NCBI RefSeq assembly: GCF_016775705.1
Contig: NZ_CP068760.1
Coordinates: 4,154,001-4,218,000, forward strand
Reading direction: 5' to 3'
Source of the DNA: Chryseobacterium cucumeris
GTDB taxonomy: Bacteria > Bacteroidota > Bacteroidia > Flavobacteriales > Weeksellaceae
DNA length: 64,000 nt
In this document: piece after piece, positions 50,601-58,862 of the stretch
Layout of the letters: every line of letters starts with the position of its first letter
How positions within the stretch are numbered: position 1 is the stretch's first letter
Program-made: the position numbers and the translations under genes
The notes under the pieces: model-generated
What the model was told of the DNA's origin: nothing
Databases searched by the model: none
What the model saw: only the letters and a program-made list of their open reading frames with translations

Positions 50601-52007
50601 CGTCCGGTCTTAATGACTGCGTTTGTGGCTTCTCTGGGATTCCTTCCAATGGCCATCAGCAACGGTGCAGGAGCAGAAGTACAGAGACCTTTGGCAACGG
50701 TGGTGATCGGAGGATTGATGCTTGCCACCCTTTTAACCCTGTTTGTACTCCCGATATTATACGTCCTCTTTGAACATATTAATAAAGATAAAATGAAATT
50801 CTCAAAAAAAACCAACTATAAAAAACTGTCTGTTTTCCTGTTGTTAATATCCTTTGGAACTTATCAGGCTCAGGAAAATATTACCTATGATCAGGCTTTG
50901 GAAAAAGCATACCAGCAGAATGGTACTCTTAAAAATTCAATATTAGTCTCAGATTATCAGGAAAAACTGAAAGCCAGTTATCTGGATATTCCCCAGACGG
51001 AAATTACCGGAGGATTTGGGCAAATTCAGGGTGAGGAAACCGATAATTCATTCGGGATCTCACAGAGGTTCAGTTTTCCTACGGTGTATTCAAAAAGAAA
51101 ACAGATGCTGGATGCTGAATGGTCTGCCAGTGTTATCAGTCAGAATCTGACCAAAACACAGCTTACCAAGGAAGTAACAAGTGTTTTCTACAGGATACTG
51201 GTGCTTCAGGAAAAGAAAAAAGTGCTTGAATACATCAGCCAGCTTTACAATAATTTTGCAGACAAAGCCGGATTAAGATTAAAAAAGGGAGAAGCGAATA
51301 TTCTGGAGGAATCCACCGCAGAAATCCAGAAAGAACAGATCAAAGTACAGTTGAATACGTTAGAAAACGACCTGAATATTGCAAAACTTCAGCTTCAGTT
51401 ATTACTTCAGTCAGAGGTTCCATACCAACCAGTTGCCGATCGTCCCACGATGAATATTGGTCTACAGATTTCAGAAGAAATGGTACAACAGCATCCTGAG
51501 CTTCAATATCTGCAGCAGCAGATCAAAGTAGGAGAGGCAGAAGTACAGCTTGAAAAAAGCAGGCTGCTTCCGGATCTTCTTATAGGATACACCAATCAAA
51601 GTATGAAAAACATCAATAATAATCGGTTCAATTCGGTTCAGATAGGAGTAGGAATTCCACTATTCACCAAAGGACAGAGAGCTTTGGCAAAGGCAGCACA
51701 GGCAAAAATAGCCATCTCCGAGAATCAGTACCAGAGAAAAGAAATTGAACTTAAAAACAGATTGAAACAACAGTTGACTACCTATATGAACCAACAGCAG
51801 ATCATCGAAAATTATGACCAAAAACAGCTTCCAAAATCTGAAACTATTCTAAAAACGGCTCAGAAACAGATGGAAGTGGGGGAAATAGATTATCTGGACT
51901 GGGTCATACTTGTGAATCAGGCCGTAAAAACCAAAGCAGATTATATTGATCAGCTGGAAAAGCTTAATCAAACGGGAGCCGAACTTCAATTCCTAATTTC
52001 AAAATAA
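47670..52007 (+). CDS. CusA/CzcA heavy-metal RND pump fused to a TolC-type outer-membrane factor
   Basis: 1445 residues. Residues 1-~1045 are a complete HME-type RND pump: helix 1 FSVKNKLIIALFTVALILFG, the QPDITNNQVQI loop, and the proton-relay region LGALDFGLIVDGAVIIVE in helix 4. From ~1050 a second hydrophobic segment (KLSVFLLLISFGTYQAQ) looks like a signal peptide, followed by ~395 residues of coiled-coil outer-membrane efflux protein (two OEP repeats; DQALEKAYQQNGTL, SRLLPDLLIGYTNQS). The pump exports mono- or divalent metal cations from the periplasm. The fusion must either be cleaved or thread across the envelope. The periplasmic adaptor follows after 6 bp. Copper/silver versus zinc/cobalt cannot be decided. 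Confidence 0.9.
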   Translation: MLNKIIEFSVKNKLIIALFTVALILFGVYETTKLPIDAQPDITNNQVQIITTAPSYGAADIERLVTFPIEQAASNISGITELRSFSRFGLSLVTVVFDDKTDVYWARQQVQERLQLVQDNIPAGIGKPELGPISTGLGEIFQYVVRAKKGYENVYDETELRTIQDWVVRRQLLGTKGVADVSSFGGKLKQYEIAINPNKLQAFNININDVFAALEKNNQNTGGGYIEKKETVLFIRSEGLVGSTEDIGSIQVAETKEGIPVHIKDVASVKIGYATRYGAMTYNDTGEVSGAIVLMLKGENANVVIGNIKQRLEKIQESLPEGVVIEPFLDRAKMVNNTISTVKTNLMEGALIVVFILVLFLGNFRAGLLVASVIPLAMLFAIIMMNIFGVGGNLMSLGALDFGLIVDGAVIIVEAVLHQLAHKKHFGKDNMLTKKEMDDQVSGSATKMVNSAVFGQIIILIVYLPIFTLQGIEGKMFKPMAQTVAFALIGAFILSLTYIPMMSSLVLSRKKKEKENISDRVMGKVETGHQQLLMKALKFRKTIIIGVLILFAGAVFILSRMGGEFIPSLEEGDFAVEMRILQGSNINETKKATTQAAHILLTQFPEVEKVVMKIGSAEIPTEPMPMDSGDMIVVLKPKKEWTSATTFSELSDKMGKALSVIPGLTTSFQFPVQMRFNELMTGARQDVVCKIYGEDLDSLATYAKKMGSIINTVKGAQDLYIEPVVGAPQVVIDYNRSELSRYNISVADINRVINMAFAGQTAGALYEGEKKFDIVVRMDNEHKKDITSIQNLLIPTASGEQIPLSQLAKVELKNSPNQIQREDTKRRIIVGFNVRGRDVQSIVEELQQKADKNLKLSPGYTISYGGAFENLNEAKARLGIAVPISLVMIFLLLFFAFGSVKHSLLIYTAIPLSAIGGVYFLALRGMPFSISAGVGFIALFGVAVLNGIVLISEFNRLKKNGINNTSRIVLIGTKIRLRPVLMTAFVASLGFLPMAISNGAGAEVQRPLATVVIGGLMLATLLTLFVLPILYVLFEHINKDKMKFSKKTNYKKLSVFLLLISFGTYQAQENITYDQALEKAYQQNGTLKNSILVSDYQEKLKASYLDIPQTEITGGFGQIQGEETDNSFGISQRFSFPTVYSKRKQMLDAEWSASVISQNLTKTQLTKEVTSVFYRILVLQEKKKVLEYISQLYNNFADKAGLRLKKGEANILEESTAEIQKEQIKVQLNTLENDLNIAKLQLQLLLQSEVPYQPVADRPTMNIGLQISEEMVQQHPELQYLQQQIKVGEAEVQLEKSRLLPDLLIGYTNQSMKNINNNRFNSVQIGVGIPLFTKGQRALAKAAQAKIAISENQYQRKEIELKNRLKQQLTTYMNQQQIIENYDQKQLPKSETILKTAQKQMEVGEIDYLDWVILVNQAVKTKADYIDQLEKLNQTGAELQFLISK

Positions 52008-52013
52008 TATATC

Positions 52014-53165
52014 ATGCATTTCAAGAATATACCACTATACAGCCTTGCTTTCATCCTTACTTTATCTTCATGTTCCGGTAAAAAAGAAGAAGAAAAAACG
52101 GTTTACGAAAACACCAAATTTTCCAAGAACGACAAAAACTCTGTTCATCTTACAGAAAAACAGATTCAGTCTGTAGGGTTAACAACAACCAGTATTCAGA
52201 ACAGGAATATGGAAAAGCTGGTAAGGCTCAACGGAAAGGCAGAAATTGCACCATCTCATATCAGTTTGGTTTCCAGTATCATGGGTGGACATATCAAATC
52301 GATCAATGTCATTAATGGAAGTCATTTCAGCAAAGGACAAGTGCTTGCAGTAGTAGAAGACCCTCAGTTTATACAGTTACAGCAGGATTATCTGGTGACC
52401 AAAGCTCAGCTCGAAGCGGCAAGACTGAATTTCAACCGTCAGAAAGATTTGAATACAAGCAAAGCCAGCAGTGACAAAACCCTGCAGACTGCTCAGGCAG
52501 ATTATTCTACTTTGAATGCTACTTTAAAAGGACTTGAGGAAAAACTGAGAATCATCGGAATTAATGCCAAAGGTCTGACTACCGGAAATATCAGAAGTAA
52601 AATCAACATTTATGCTCCTTTTACAGGTTTTGTAAGTAAAATTCTTGTGAATAACGGGCAGTATATCAACCCGGCAGATACATTATTTGAGCTGATTAAT
52701 CCAGCTGGATTACTTTTAGAATTAAAGGTTTTTGAAAATGATGTGAATGATGTAAAAGTGGGGCAGGAAATTCTGGTGTACAACAATCAGAATCCGGATG
52801 TGAAATCCGATGCTAAAATTGTCAGTGTAGTTCCCAGTATCGAAAACGGCGGTTCTGCAACCGCAATCGCCAGATTATCTTCTGTGAACAGGGAATTTGT
52901 AAAAGGAATGTATGTGAATGCCGAAGTCAATATCAGCGGCCGTTACACTCAGGGACTTCCCAACGAAGCGATCGTTTCTTTTGAAAACAAAAATTATGTT
53001 TTTGAAGACCTTGGAAAATCCAATTACAAAATGATTCCAGTGGTCACCGGAATTGCTGACGATCAGTTTACGGAGATTGTAAAAGCAGATGCTTTAAAGG
53101 ATAAGAAAATTGTACAGAAAGGGGCTTACAGTCTTCTGATGATGCTTAAAAACAAAGCAGAATAA
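52014..53165 (+). CDS. RND periplasmic adaptor lipoprotein (CusB/CzcB/HlyD family)
   Basis: 383 residues. Lipobox LSSC at residues ~17-20 (FILTLSSCSGKK) means it is a lipoprotein. The order is alpha-hairpin (QQDYLVTKAQLEAARLNFNR, then DKTLQTAQADYS), lipoyl/barrel halves (HISLVSSIMGGHIKSI, INIYAPFTGFVSKI) and a beta-barrel/MP domain at the end. It bridges the pump and the outer-membrane factor encoded by the preceding fusion gene, 6 bp away. A terminator hairpin lies beyond the repeat that follows. Confidence 0.93.
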   Translation: MHFKNIPLYSLAFILTLSSCSGKKEEEKTVYENTKFSKNDKNSVHLTEKQIQSVGLTTTSIQNRNMEKLVRLNGKAEIAPSHISLVSSIMGGHIKSINVINGSHFSKGQVLAVVEDPQFIQLQQDYLVTKAQLEAARLNFNRQKDLNTSKASSDKTLQTAQADYSTLNATLKGLEEKLRIIGINAKGLTTGNIRSKINIYAPFTGFVSKILVNNGQYINPADTLFELINPAGLLLELKVFENDVNDVKVGQEILVYNNQNPDVKSDAKIVSVVPSIENGGSATAIARLSSVNREFVKGMYVNAEVNISGRYTQGLPNEAIVSFENKNYVFEDLGKSNYKMIPVVTGIADDQFTEIVKADALKDKKIVQKGAYSLLMMLKNKAE

Positions 53166-53176
53166 TTAATGTGAAA

Positions 53177-53364
53177 CCACAAAAGACACAAAAGCTTTTA
53201 TTTTGAAACACTTTAGCCACTTAACTAAGCTGAAAATAATGATGTAGAAAAATTTCACATAAGCGAAAATCAAAGATTTTCAAAAACTTAGGTGTACTTA
53301 TTAAGTTTAAGCAAGGTTCTTATGAAAAGAAGTTAAGTGTCAAAAACTTTTGTGACTTTTGTGG
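53177..53364. repeat. Dispersed inverted-repeat element, family A copy 2
   Basis: 188 bp, termini CCACAAAAGACACAAAAG and CTTTTGTGACTTTTGTGG as in copy 1 at 14478-14664. The interior is diverged, with shared patches in the same order and orientation. Confidence 0.7.
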
Positions 53365-53386
53365 TTAGAATAAAACAGACAAGAAG

Positions 53387-53420
53387 AAAAGATCAGTTAT
53401 TCAGCTGATCTTTTTTATTT
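53387..53420 (+). terminator. Intrinsic terminator of the metal-efflux operon
   Basis: AAAAGATCAG (53387-53396) pairs perfectly with CTGATCTTTT (53405-53414), followed by TT and ATTT. It is 220 bp after the adaptor gene because the family A element lies in between. Confidence 0.75.
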
Positions 53421-53565
53421 CAAACAATTAAAAAAATGACATTTGACATGTTTTCAATAATTAAAATACTATTTGACGCATAATTCATTTTAAAATAATA
53501 TTTTTAAGAAGTGAATAGTTGTAAAGATTTTTAGATGAACAATAAAAAACTTTTATCAAAACTTT

Positions 53566-55374
53566 ATGACACAAAAACCTTTGCACAATTTCCATATTCC
53601 GGTAATGGGACTGGCTTATACCATAGACAGCCCGATTCGTGTTGCCCAGTATGGAATTTCTTCCGTCATCTCTATTATTGATGATGAAATCCTGGAAAAA
53701 ATGAAGAACTTTTACAACAAAAAGTTCAATCTTGACTATTTCGGAATCTCAACAAAAACAGAAGATTACAGAGCAAAAAGAGTTACCGCTTATCTGGATA
53801 TGGTAGATGATATCGTGAATGAAAAATTTGAATCTTTCAAACAGGAAATCAGCAAAAACAAGGAAGCTTTGAAGGAATTCATGGCTATGCTTCCGAATAC
53901 ATCAGACCTCAAAAACAGCCTTCAAAATCTTATCAATCAAAAAGATAACTGGAGTTCCAATATTAAAAACTTCATTGAATCGAATTTAAAACCGGGAAGT
54001 ATTGATGTCAATATCATGACGAAAGTAGATAAAGACAACTATCAGAATAATGAACAGCTTCCTGTGATGTATAATGATGCTCATGCCTCACTGCGCGGAT
54101 TTGCCAAAAGCAAATTATCATCATCAATGGTTCTTTCTGCAGGGATGAATCCCCGTTTGTACAGCTATATGGAGGAGTTTGAAGATTTTTTCCCGGACGA
54201 AAACGGAAACATCAAAAAGAAAATTATCCTTAAAGTAAGCGATTTCCGTTCTGCAATGATTCAGGGGAACTTTCTGGCCAAAAAAGGATTATGGGTTTCT
54301 GAATACAGAATAGAATCCGGATTGAATTGCGGAGGTCACGCTTTTGCCACTGAAGGAATGCTTCTCGGGCCTATCATGGAAGAATTCAAGCAGAAAAAAA
54401 ACGATCTGATACAATCAGCCCATTCCTTAATGACAGCTGCTTTGGAACAAAAAGGAAAGCATGTAGTTTCCGAACCTTTAGAAATGAAAATTACCGTTCA
54501 GGGTGGAGTAGGAACTGCTGAAGAACACGGGTTTTTACTGGCAAATTATAATGTAGACAGCATAGGATGGGGTTCTCCGTTTTTGTTGGTACCCGAAGCA
54601 ACATCGGTAGATGCAGAAACCAGAAATTTACTTTTACGATCAAAAGAACAGGATTTCTATCTGAGTAATATTTCGCCTTTAGGAGTGCCTTTCAATACAG
54701 TAAAAGGAACATCCAATGAACGGTTAAAGTTTGAAAAAGAAGCAAAAGGTAAATATGGAAGCTCGTGTCCCAAAAAACTTCTGGCATTAAGCAAAGAATT
54801 TTCTCCGGAAGGAACCTGTACCGCTTCCAGAAAATACCAGGATATCAAACTCAAAGAACTGTACGACAATAAGGAAACCCTTACAGAAAAGGAATTTAAT
54901 AAAAGAAAATCCGACATTACGAATAAAGCGTGTCTGTGTGTAGGACTTGTGAATGCTGCATACATGGAGCAGAATCTGGAAATCAAAGGGGAAAAGCAAG
55001 GCGTTGTAATATGTCCGGGACCGAATATTGCCTTTTTTGATAAGGAAGTTTCTCTTTCGGAAATGGTAAAACATATCTACGGAAACTCCAATATTCTTTC
55101 AGACAACCAACGTCCGAATATGTTTATTAATGAATTAAAAATGTATGTGGATTATCTGAGAAAGGAAATCACCGAATCCACTGCACAGATTACCCATTCG
55201 CAGACAAAAAAATGGAATGCTTTCAGGAAAAATGTTCTTGAGGGTATCGAATATTATCATGAGCTTTTTAAAGCATCACCATTCTTCAGCAACGGTTTGT
55301 CAACCATTTATCATCAGTTACAGGAATACAAACTTCAGCTTATCGCTATTGACATTCCTCAGGTTGAAAAATAA
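53566..55374 (+). CDS. Unassigned 602-residue protein with FMN-barrel-like motif and six cysteines
   Basis: 602 residues, no signal peptide or membrane segment. The first residues, HIPVMGLAYTIDSPIRVAQYG, and a later VQGGVGTAEEHGFLLANYNV followed by SIGWGSPFLLVPEA look like the start and FMN-phosphate loop of a nitronate-monooxygenase-type TIM barrel; NCGGHAF at ~254-260 corresponds to a GGH motif of that fold. Residues ~395-485 add Cys401, Cys418, Cys456, Cys458 and Cys483, spaced as for an Fe-S or zinc site. A ~90-residue helical insert (75-165) separates them. I infer a flavin/iron-sulfur oxidoreductase of unknown substrate. Monocistronic, with a terminator at 55399. Confidence 0.6.
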   Translation: MTQKPLHNFHIPVMGLAYTIDSPIRVAQYGISSVISIIDDEILEKMKNFYNKKFNLDYFGISTKTEDYRAKRVTAYLDMVDDIVNEKFESFKQEISKNKEALKEFMAMLPNTSDLKNSLQNLINQKDNWSSNIKNFIESNLKPGSIDVNIMTKVDKDNYQNNEQLPVMYNDAHASLRGFAKSKLSSSMVLSAGMNPRLYSYMEEFEDFFPDENGNIKKKIILKVSDFRSAMIQGNFLAKKGLWVSEYRIESGLNCGGHAFATEGMLLGPIMEEFKQKKNDLIQSAHSLMTAALEQKGKHVVSEPLEMKITVQGGVGTAEEHGFLLANYNVDSIGWGSPFLLVPEATSVDAETRNLLLRSKEQDFYLSNISPLGVPFNTVKGTSNERLKFEKEAKGKYGSSCPKKLLALSKEFSPEGTCTASRKYQDIKLKELYDNKETLTEKEFNKRKSDITNKACLCVGLVNAAYMEQNLEIKGEKQGVVICPGPNIAFFDKEVSLSEMVKHIYGNSNILSDNQRPNMFINELKMYVDYLRKEITESTAQITHSQTKKWNAFRKNVLEGIEYYHELFKASPFFSNGLSTIYHQLQEYKLQLIAIDIPQVEK

Positions 55375-55398
55375 CCGTATTTTTAATTGATAGATAAT

Positions 55399-55430
55399 AA
55401 AAACAGCTTTTACATGGCTGTTTTTATTTT
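55399..55430 (+). terminator. Intrinsic terminator after 602-residue gene
   Basis: AAAAACAGC (55399-55407) and GCTGTTTTT (55417-55425) form a 9-bp stem followed by a T-rich run. Confidence 0.75.
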
Positions 55431-55462
55431 TTTTACTAATGAAATCACATGTATTTTTGTTA

Positions 55463-55652
55463 GAAGCGGCAAAGGCCTAAGAACATTTCAACTTTAATCA
55501 ATGTAAGATTTTCAGAAAATGATATGTTAAGAGATTCTATAGATTTTTTGCAAAAAACATAAAAATAAGCAGTATTCAATTTTATCGAAGATAAAATTTT
55601 TGCGTCTTAAAGCAGTTAGCTTTTAAATTATTTGCGCCTTTGCGCTTTTCCA
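55463..55652. repeat. GCGCCTT-type inverted repeat, family B copy 3
   Basis: AGAAGCGGCAAAGGCCTAAG on the left faces TTTTGCGTCTTAAAGCAG and TTTGCGCCTTTGCGCTTTTC on the right. The left arm is more eroded than in the other two copies. Confidence 0.6.
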
Positions 55653-55788
55653 ACACATTCAAGTAATCAAAAAAACTGAGGAAATATCAGCATTCCCATT
55701 TATAATAACTATGGCCGGAATGGTCATTTTGAATATTTTCCAGGCTTAATATTCCCTACCTTAGAGATCACTTAGTAAAATTATTTTT

Positions 55789-56733
55789 ATGGAAAAAAGA
55801 AAGATCAAAAACACCGATTTAACGATTGCGCCCATCAACTTCGGAGGAAATGTTTTTGGATGGACGCTGGACGAGAAACAGTCTTTTGATATACTGGACC
55901 GCTTTGCTGAAGCAGGATTCAATTTTATTGATACTGCAGATACCTATTCATGGTGGGTGAACGGGAAAGGCGGACAATCTGAAGAGATCATCGGAAAGTG
56001 GATGAAAAGCAGAGCTAACCGTAATGACATTGTTTTGGCAACCAAAGTAGGTTCAGAAACAAAAGAACACGGTTATGACATCAGCAAAAAACACATTCTT
56101 AAATCTGTAGATGAGTCGCTGCAAAGACTTCAGACCGATCACATCGATCTTTATTATACCCACTTTGACGATAACATTACTCCTGTAGAAGAAACTCTTT
56201 CTGCTTATGATGAGATTATCAGGGCAGGGAAAGTACGTTATATTGCGGCTTCCAACTTATCACCGGAACGTTTGAAGGCATCATTTGAAGCTGCAGAAAA
56301 GAATAACCTTCCTAAATATGTTGCGTTACAGCCTCATTACAATCTCATGGAAAGAGAGGGTTTTGAGCAAAATTATGCTCCTCTGGCAGAGCAGTTTGAT
56401 TTAAGTGTCTTTCCTTATTGGTCTTTGGCAGCAGGTTTTTTAACCGGTAAATACCGCGATGAAGCAGATCTGACAAAAAGTGCAAGAGGTGAGGGCGTAA
56501 GAAAATATTTAAATCCTAAAGGACTGGAAGTCTTAAAAGCGCTGGATCAGGTAAGTGCAAAGCATCATACAACACAGGGAACAGTTTCTCTGGCATGGCT
56601 GTTATCTAATCCTCTGATTACAGCACCCATTGTAAGTGCTACCAGTGCTTCCCAGCTTGAAACGGTCTTCAATGCACCAAAACTTGTTCTGGATCAGGAA
56701 GATATTGCTTTACTGAATAACGCAAGCAACTAA
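55789..56733 (+). CDS. Aldo/keto reductase
   Basis: 314 residues, AKR TIM-barrel. Catalytic Tyr is in FIDTADTYSWWVNGKGG, Lys in VLATKVGSE, His in DLYYTHFDD, and ATSASQLE at the C-terminal side binds NADPH phosphate. It resembles the YajO/Tas-like oxidoreductases that reduce aldehydes or ketones. Monocistronic with a strong terminator 30 bp beyond the stop. The physiological substrate is unknown. Confidence 0.9.
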   Translation: MEKRKIKNTDLTIAPINFGGNVFGWTLDEKQSFDILDRFAEAGFNFIDTADTYSWWVNGKGGQSEEIIGKWMKSRANRNDIVLATKVGSETKEHGYDISKKHILKSVDESLQRLQTDHIDLYYTHFDDNITPVEETLSAYDEIIRAGKVRYIAASNLSPERLKASFEAAEKNNLPKYVALQPHYNLMEREGFEQNYAPLAEQFDLSVFPYWSLAAGFLTGKYRDEADLTKSARGEGVRKYLNPKGLEVLKALDQVSAKHHTTQGTVSLAWLLSNPLITAPIVSATSASQLETVFNAPKLVLDQEDIALLNNASN

Positions 56734-56762
56734 TTTTCTCAACTTTATTATAGATTAAAATT

Positions 56763-56792
56763 AAATCCGTTCATTGCTGAACGGATTTTTTT
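56763..56792 (+). terminator. Intrinsic terminator after aldo/keto reductase
   Basis: AAATCCGTTCA (56763-56773), TTGC loop, TGAACGGATTT (56778-56788), then TTTTT: perfect 11-bp stem. Confidence 0.85.
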
Positions 56793-56805
56793 GTTATTTG
56801 GCAAC

Positions 56806-56872
56806 GCTCACCACCCCGTCAAAAATTCTTTGAATTTTCGCCACCCCTCCGGAGGAGGGGAATTGAGGTTTC
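56806..56872. repeat. CACCCCTCC-type dispersed repeat
   Basis: CTCACCACCCCGTCAAAAAT, then CGCCACCCCTCCGGAGGAGG continuing to GGAATTGAGG. It has an inner palindrome CCCCTCC-GGAGGAGGGG and a GC content far above its surroundings. This sequence type recurs between genes of many Bacteroidota. Confidence 0.55.
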
Positions 56873-56897
56873 CGATTGTTATATTCTGTTATTACTA

Positions 56898-58745
56898 TTA
56901 ATCGGAATATTCTTTCAGAAGCTGTCTGTAGCTCATTAATATGGAAGATTTTGAGATAAAACCGATGAAATCATTATTCTCACTTACTACAGGTAAATTC
57001 CATACTCCCGTATCATCAAAGGTCTGGAGAATATCCAGGGGTTTATTTTCACGATGAAGAACGGCAGGTGGCGCTTTCATGATCTGGGTAACCGTCTGGG
57101 ACGTTTCGATTTCTTTGTTAAAAAGGTAAGGTCTTATATCATCCAATGTCAGAACTCCTTTCAATTTTCTGTTCTCATCCACAACGGCGAAAATATTTTT
57201 ATTACCGTTCTTTACCATTTCAAACAATTCTGTAACAGAAGCATTTTCATTAATGGTCTGGGAATATTTGTCAATAAAATCTTCAGTTCTTAAGGCAAAG
57301 AGAAGGTTCTTATCGTGTTTATTCGTAAAAATTTTTCCTTCATCAGCCAAGGATTTTAATTCCGGAGAAATCGGGGAAAACCATTTGGCAATAAGATAAG
57401 ATATAATGGATACAATCATGAGAGGAATAAATAAATCATACCCGAAGCTAGATTCAGCGATCAGGAAAATCGCAGTAAGAGGAGCATACAGAACACCGCT
57501 CATTGCTCCTGCCATTCCTACCAAAACGAGATTGGTCACCGGAACATCTGAAAATCCTAAATGCTGGCAAACCAATGCAAACAGGTATCCCAAAGTTCCT
57601 CCCGCAAAAAGAGACGGAGCAAAGTTACCGCCGTTTCCCCCGCTAAAAATCGTAAATGAAGTGGCAAAAGCCTTTAAAAGCAATACCAGAATAAGAAATA
57701 TGATAATGGTCCAGTCTCCGATCTCAAAATATCTGAAAAAACTGTTTTCAATAATAGAATAGGTATTTCCGTTGGTGAAAGCCTTTACGGTTTCGTAACC
57801 TTCCCCGAACAAAGGAGGAAAAAGTACACATAACAGGGAAAGGACAGCTCCTCCGAACATCGCTTTACGCATTCTTGAAAGCTGAAGACCTTTTATAAAA
57901 TGTTCTACTTTTTGAGAAATAATCACAAAATAACGGGCATATAATCCCGTAACAATCCCTAAAATAAGATAGTACGGAACATTTTTATAGTTGAAGGGAT
58001 CTCTGGTATAAAACCTGAAAAGAACATCTTCCTGAAGTAAAATTCTTGATAAAAGACTTCCGCAAACCGCAGCTACAACCAACGGAATGAAATCGGTGAA
58101 AACTACTCCGGTTAAAAGAATTTCAAAGGCAAACATAATCCCCGCAATAGGAGCATTAAATGCTGAAGCGATCCCGGCAGTTGCCCCGGCAGCCAGTAAC
58201 AACGTACGTTCTTTATAACTTAACCTGTAGGTTTGTGCATAGTTGGAACCGATAGCAGCTCCGGTAACGGCAATAGGGCTTTCCAATCCTGCAGAACCTC
58301 CCAATCCTACGGTAACAGCACTTTGTATCACCTGAGAATACATTTTAACGGAGGCCACAATACTGGAATTCTGTGCAATTTCGTATAAAATAGCCCCGAT
58401 TCCTTTACGATCCTGACCTTTAAACAAGGTAAGAACAATCATCGTTGTCAGAACGATTCCTAAAAAAGGAAAAACAATATAGAATAAAATCTGATATTCA
58501 AAATGAACTTTATTGGTAATAAAATAATGAATATTGTGCACCAGTGTTTTCAGGATAACTCCCGCAAGACCAGCCGTGCAGCCTACCAGAATTCCGGAAA
58601 GAACAAGAAACTGATTTCTGCTCAGCCTGTTGTTCAGCCAATGCAGGATAAGCTCATAACTTCGTGCTTTTTCCAGTCCGTATTTCTGGAAATCTCTTTT
58701 AAATTTAAGGAAACTGAGGTACTTTTTTTTGTTGTGAATTTTCAC
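56898..58745 (-). CDS. ClC-type chloride channel/antiporter with two CBS domains
   Basis: 615 residues. The membrane part (~35-450) has the ClC signatures GLGGSAGLESPIAV (the Glu of the GxEGP motif kept as ESP), GNGGNFAPSLFAGG (GxFxP) and the C-terminal Tyr region. Residues ~480-610 form two CBS domains (MKNGNKNIFAVVDENRKLKG, TGVWNLPVVSENNDF) that may sense adenine nucleotides. Retention of the external Glu argues for Cl-/H+ exchange rather than a free channel. Inner membrane. Monocistronic; its gene is followed on the left by a repeat. Confidence 0.93.
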   Translation of the reverse strand: MKIHNKKKYLSFLKFKRDFQKYGLEKARSYELILHWLNNRLSRNQFLVLSGILVGCTAGLAGVILKTLVHNIHYFITNKVHFEYQILFYIVFPFLGIVLTTMIVLTLFKGQDRKGIGAILYEIAQNSSIVASVKMYSQVIQSAVTVGLGGSAGLESPIAVTGAAIGSNYAQTYRLSYKERTLLLAAGATAGIASAFNAPIAGIMFAFEILLTGVVFTDFIPLVVAAVCGSLLSRILLQEDVLFRFYTRDPFNYKNVPYYLILGIVTGLYARYFVIISQKVEHFIKGLQLSRMRKAMFGGAVLSLLCVLFPPLFGEGYETVKAFTNGNTYSIIENSFFRYFEIGDWTIIIFLILVLLLKAFATSFTIFSGGNGGNFAPSLFAGGTLGYLFALVCQHLGFSDVPVTNLVLVGMAGAMSGVLYAPLTAIFLIAESSFGYDLFIPLMIVSIISYLIAKWFSPISPELKSLADEGKIFTNKHDKNLLFALRTEDFIDKYSQTINENASVTELFEMVKNGNKNIFAVVDENRKLKGVLTLDDIRPYLFNKEIETSQTVTQIMKAPPAVLHRENKPLDILQTFDDTGVWNLPVVSENNDFIGFISKSSILMSYRQLLKEYSD

Positions 58746-58862
58746 CGTCGAAATATTTTACACTATCATCAGATTGATACAGTTCTGTAAATTTATGAAA
58801 TATATCACAAAAAATATAGTAATGAGCCTTTTTCAAACTATAGCGATGACTGTTTATTTCTA

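Larger units (their letters stand above)
53166..53565. other. 400-bp gap with family A repeat and terminator
   Basis: Contains family A copy 2 (53177-53364) and an intrinsic terminator (53387-53414), then ~150 bp of AT-rich sequence before the gene at 53566. Nothing else recognised. Confidence 0.6.
55375..55788. other. 414-bp gap with terminator and family B repeat
   Basis: Holds the terminator of the preceding gene (55399-55425) and family B copy 3 (55463-55652). The last ~130 bp before the aldo/keto reductase show no clear promoter. Confidence 0.6.
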
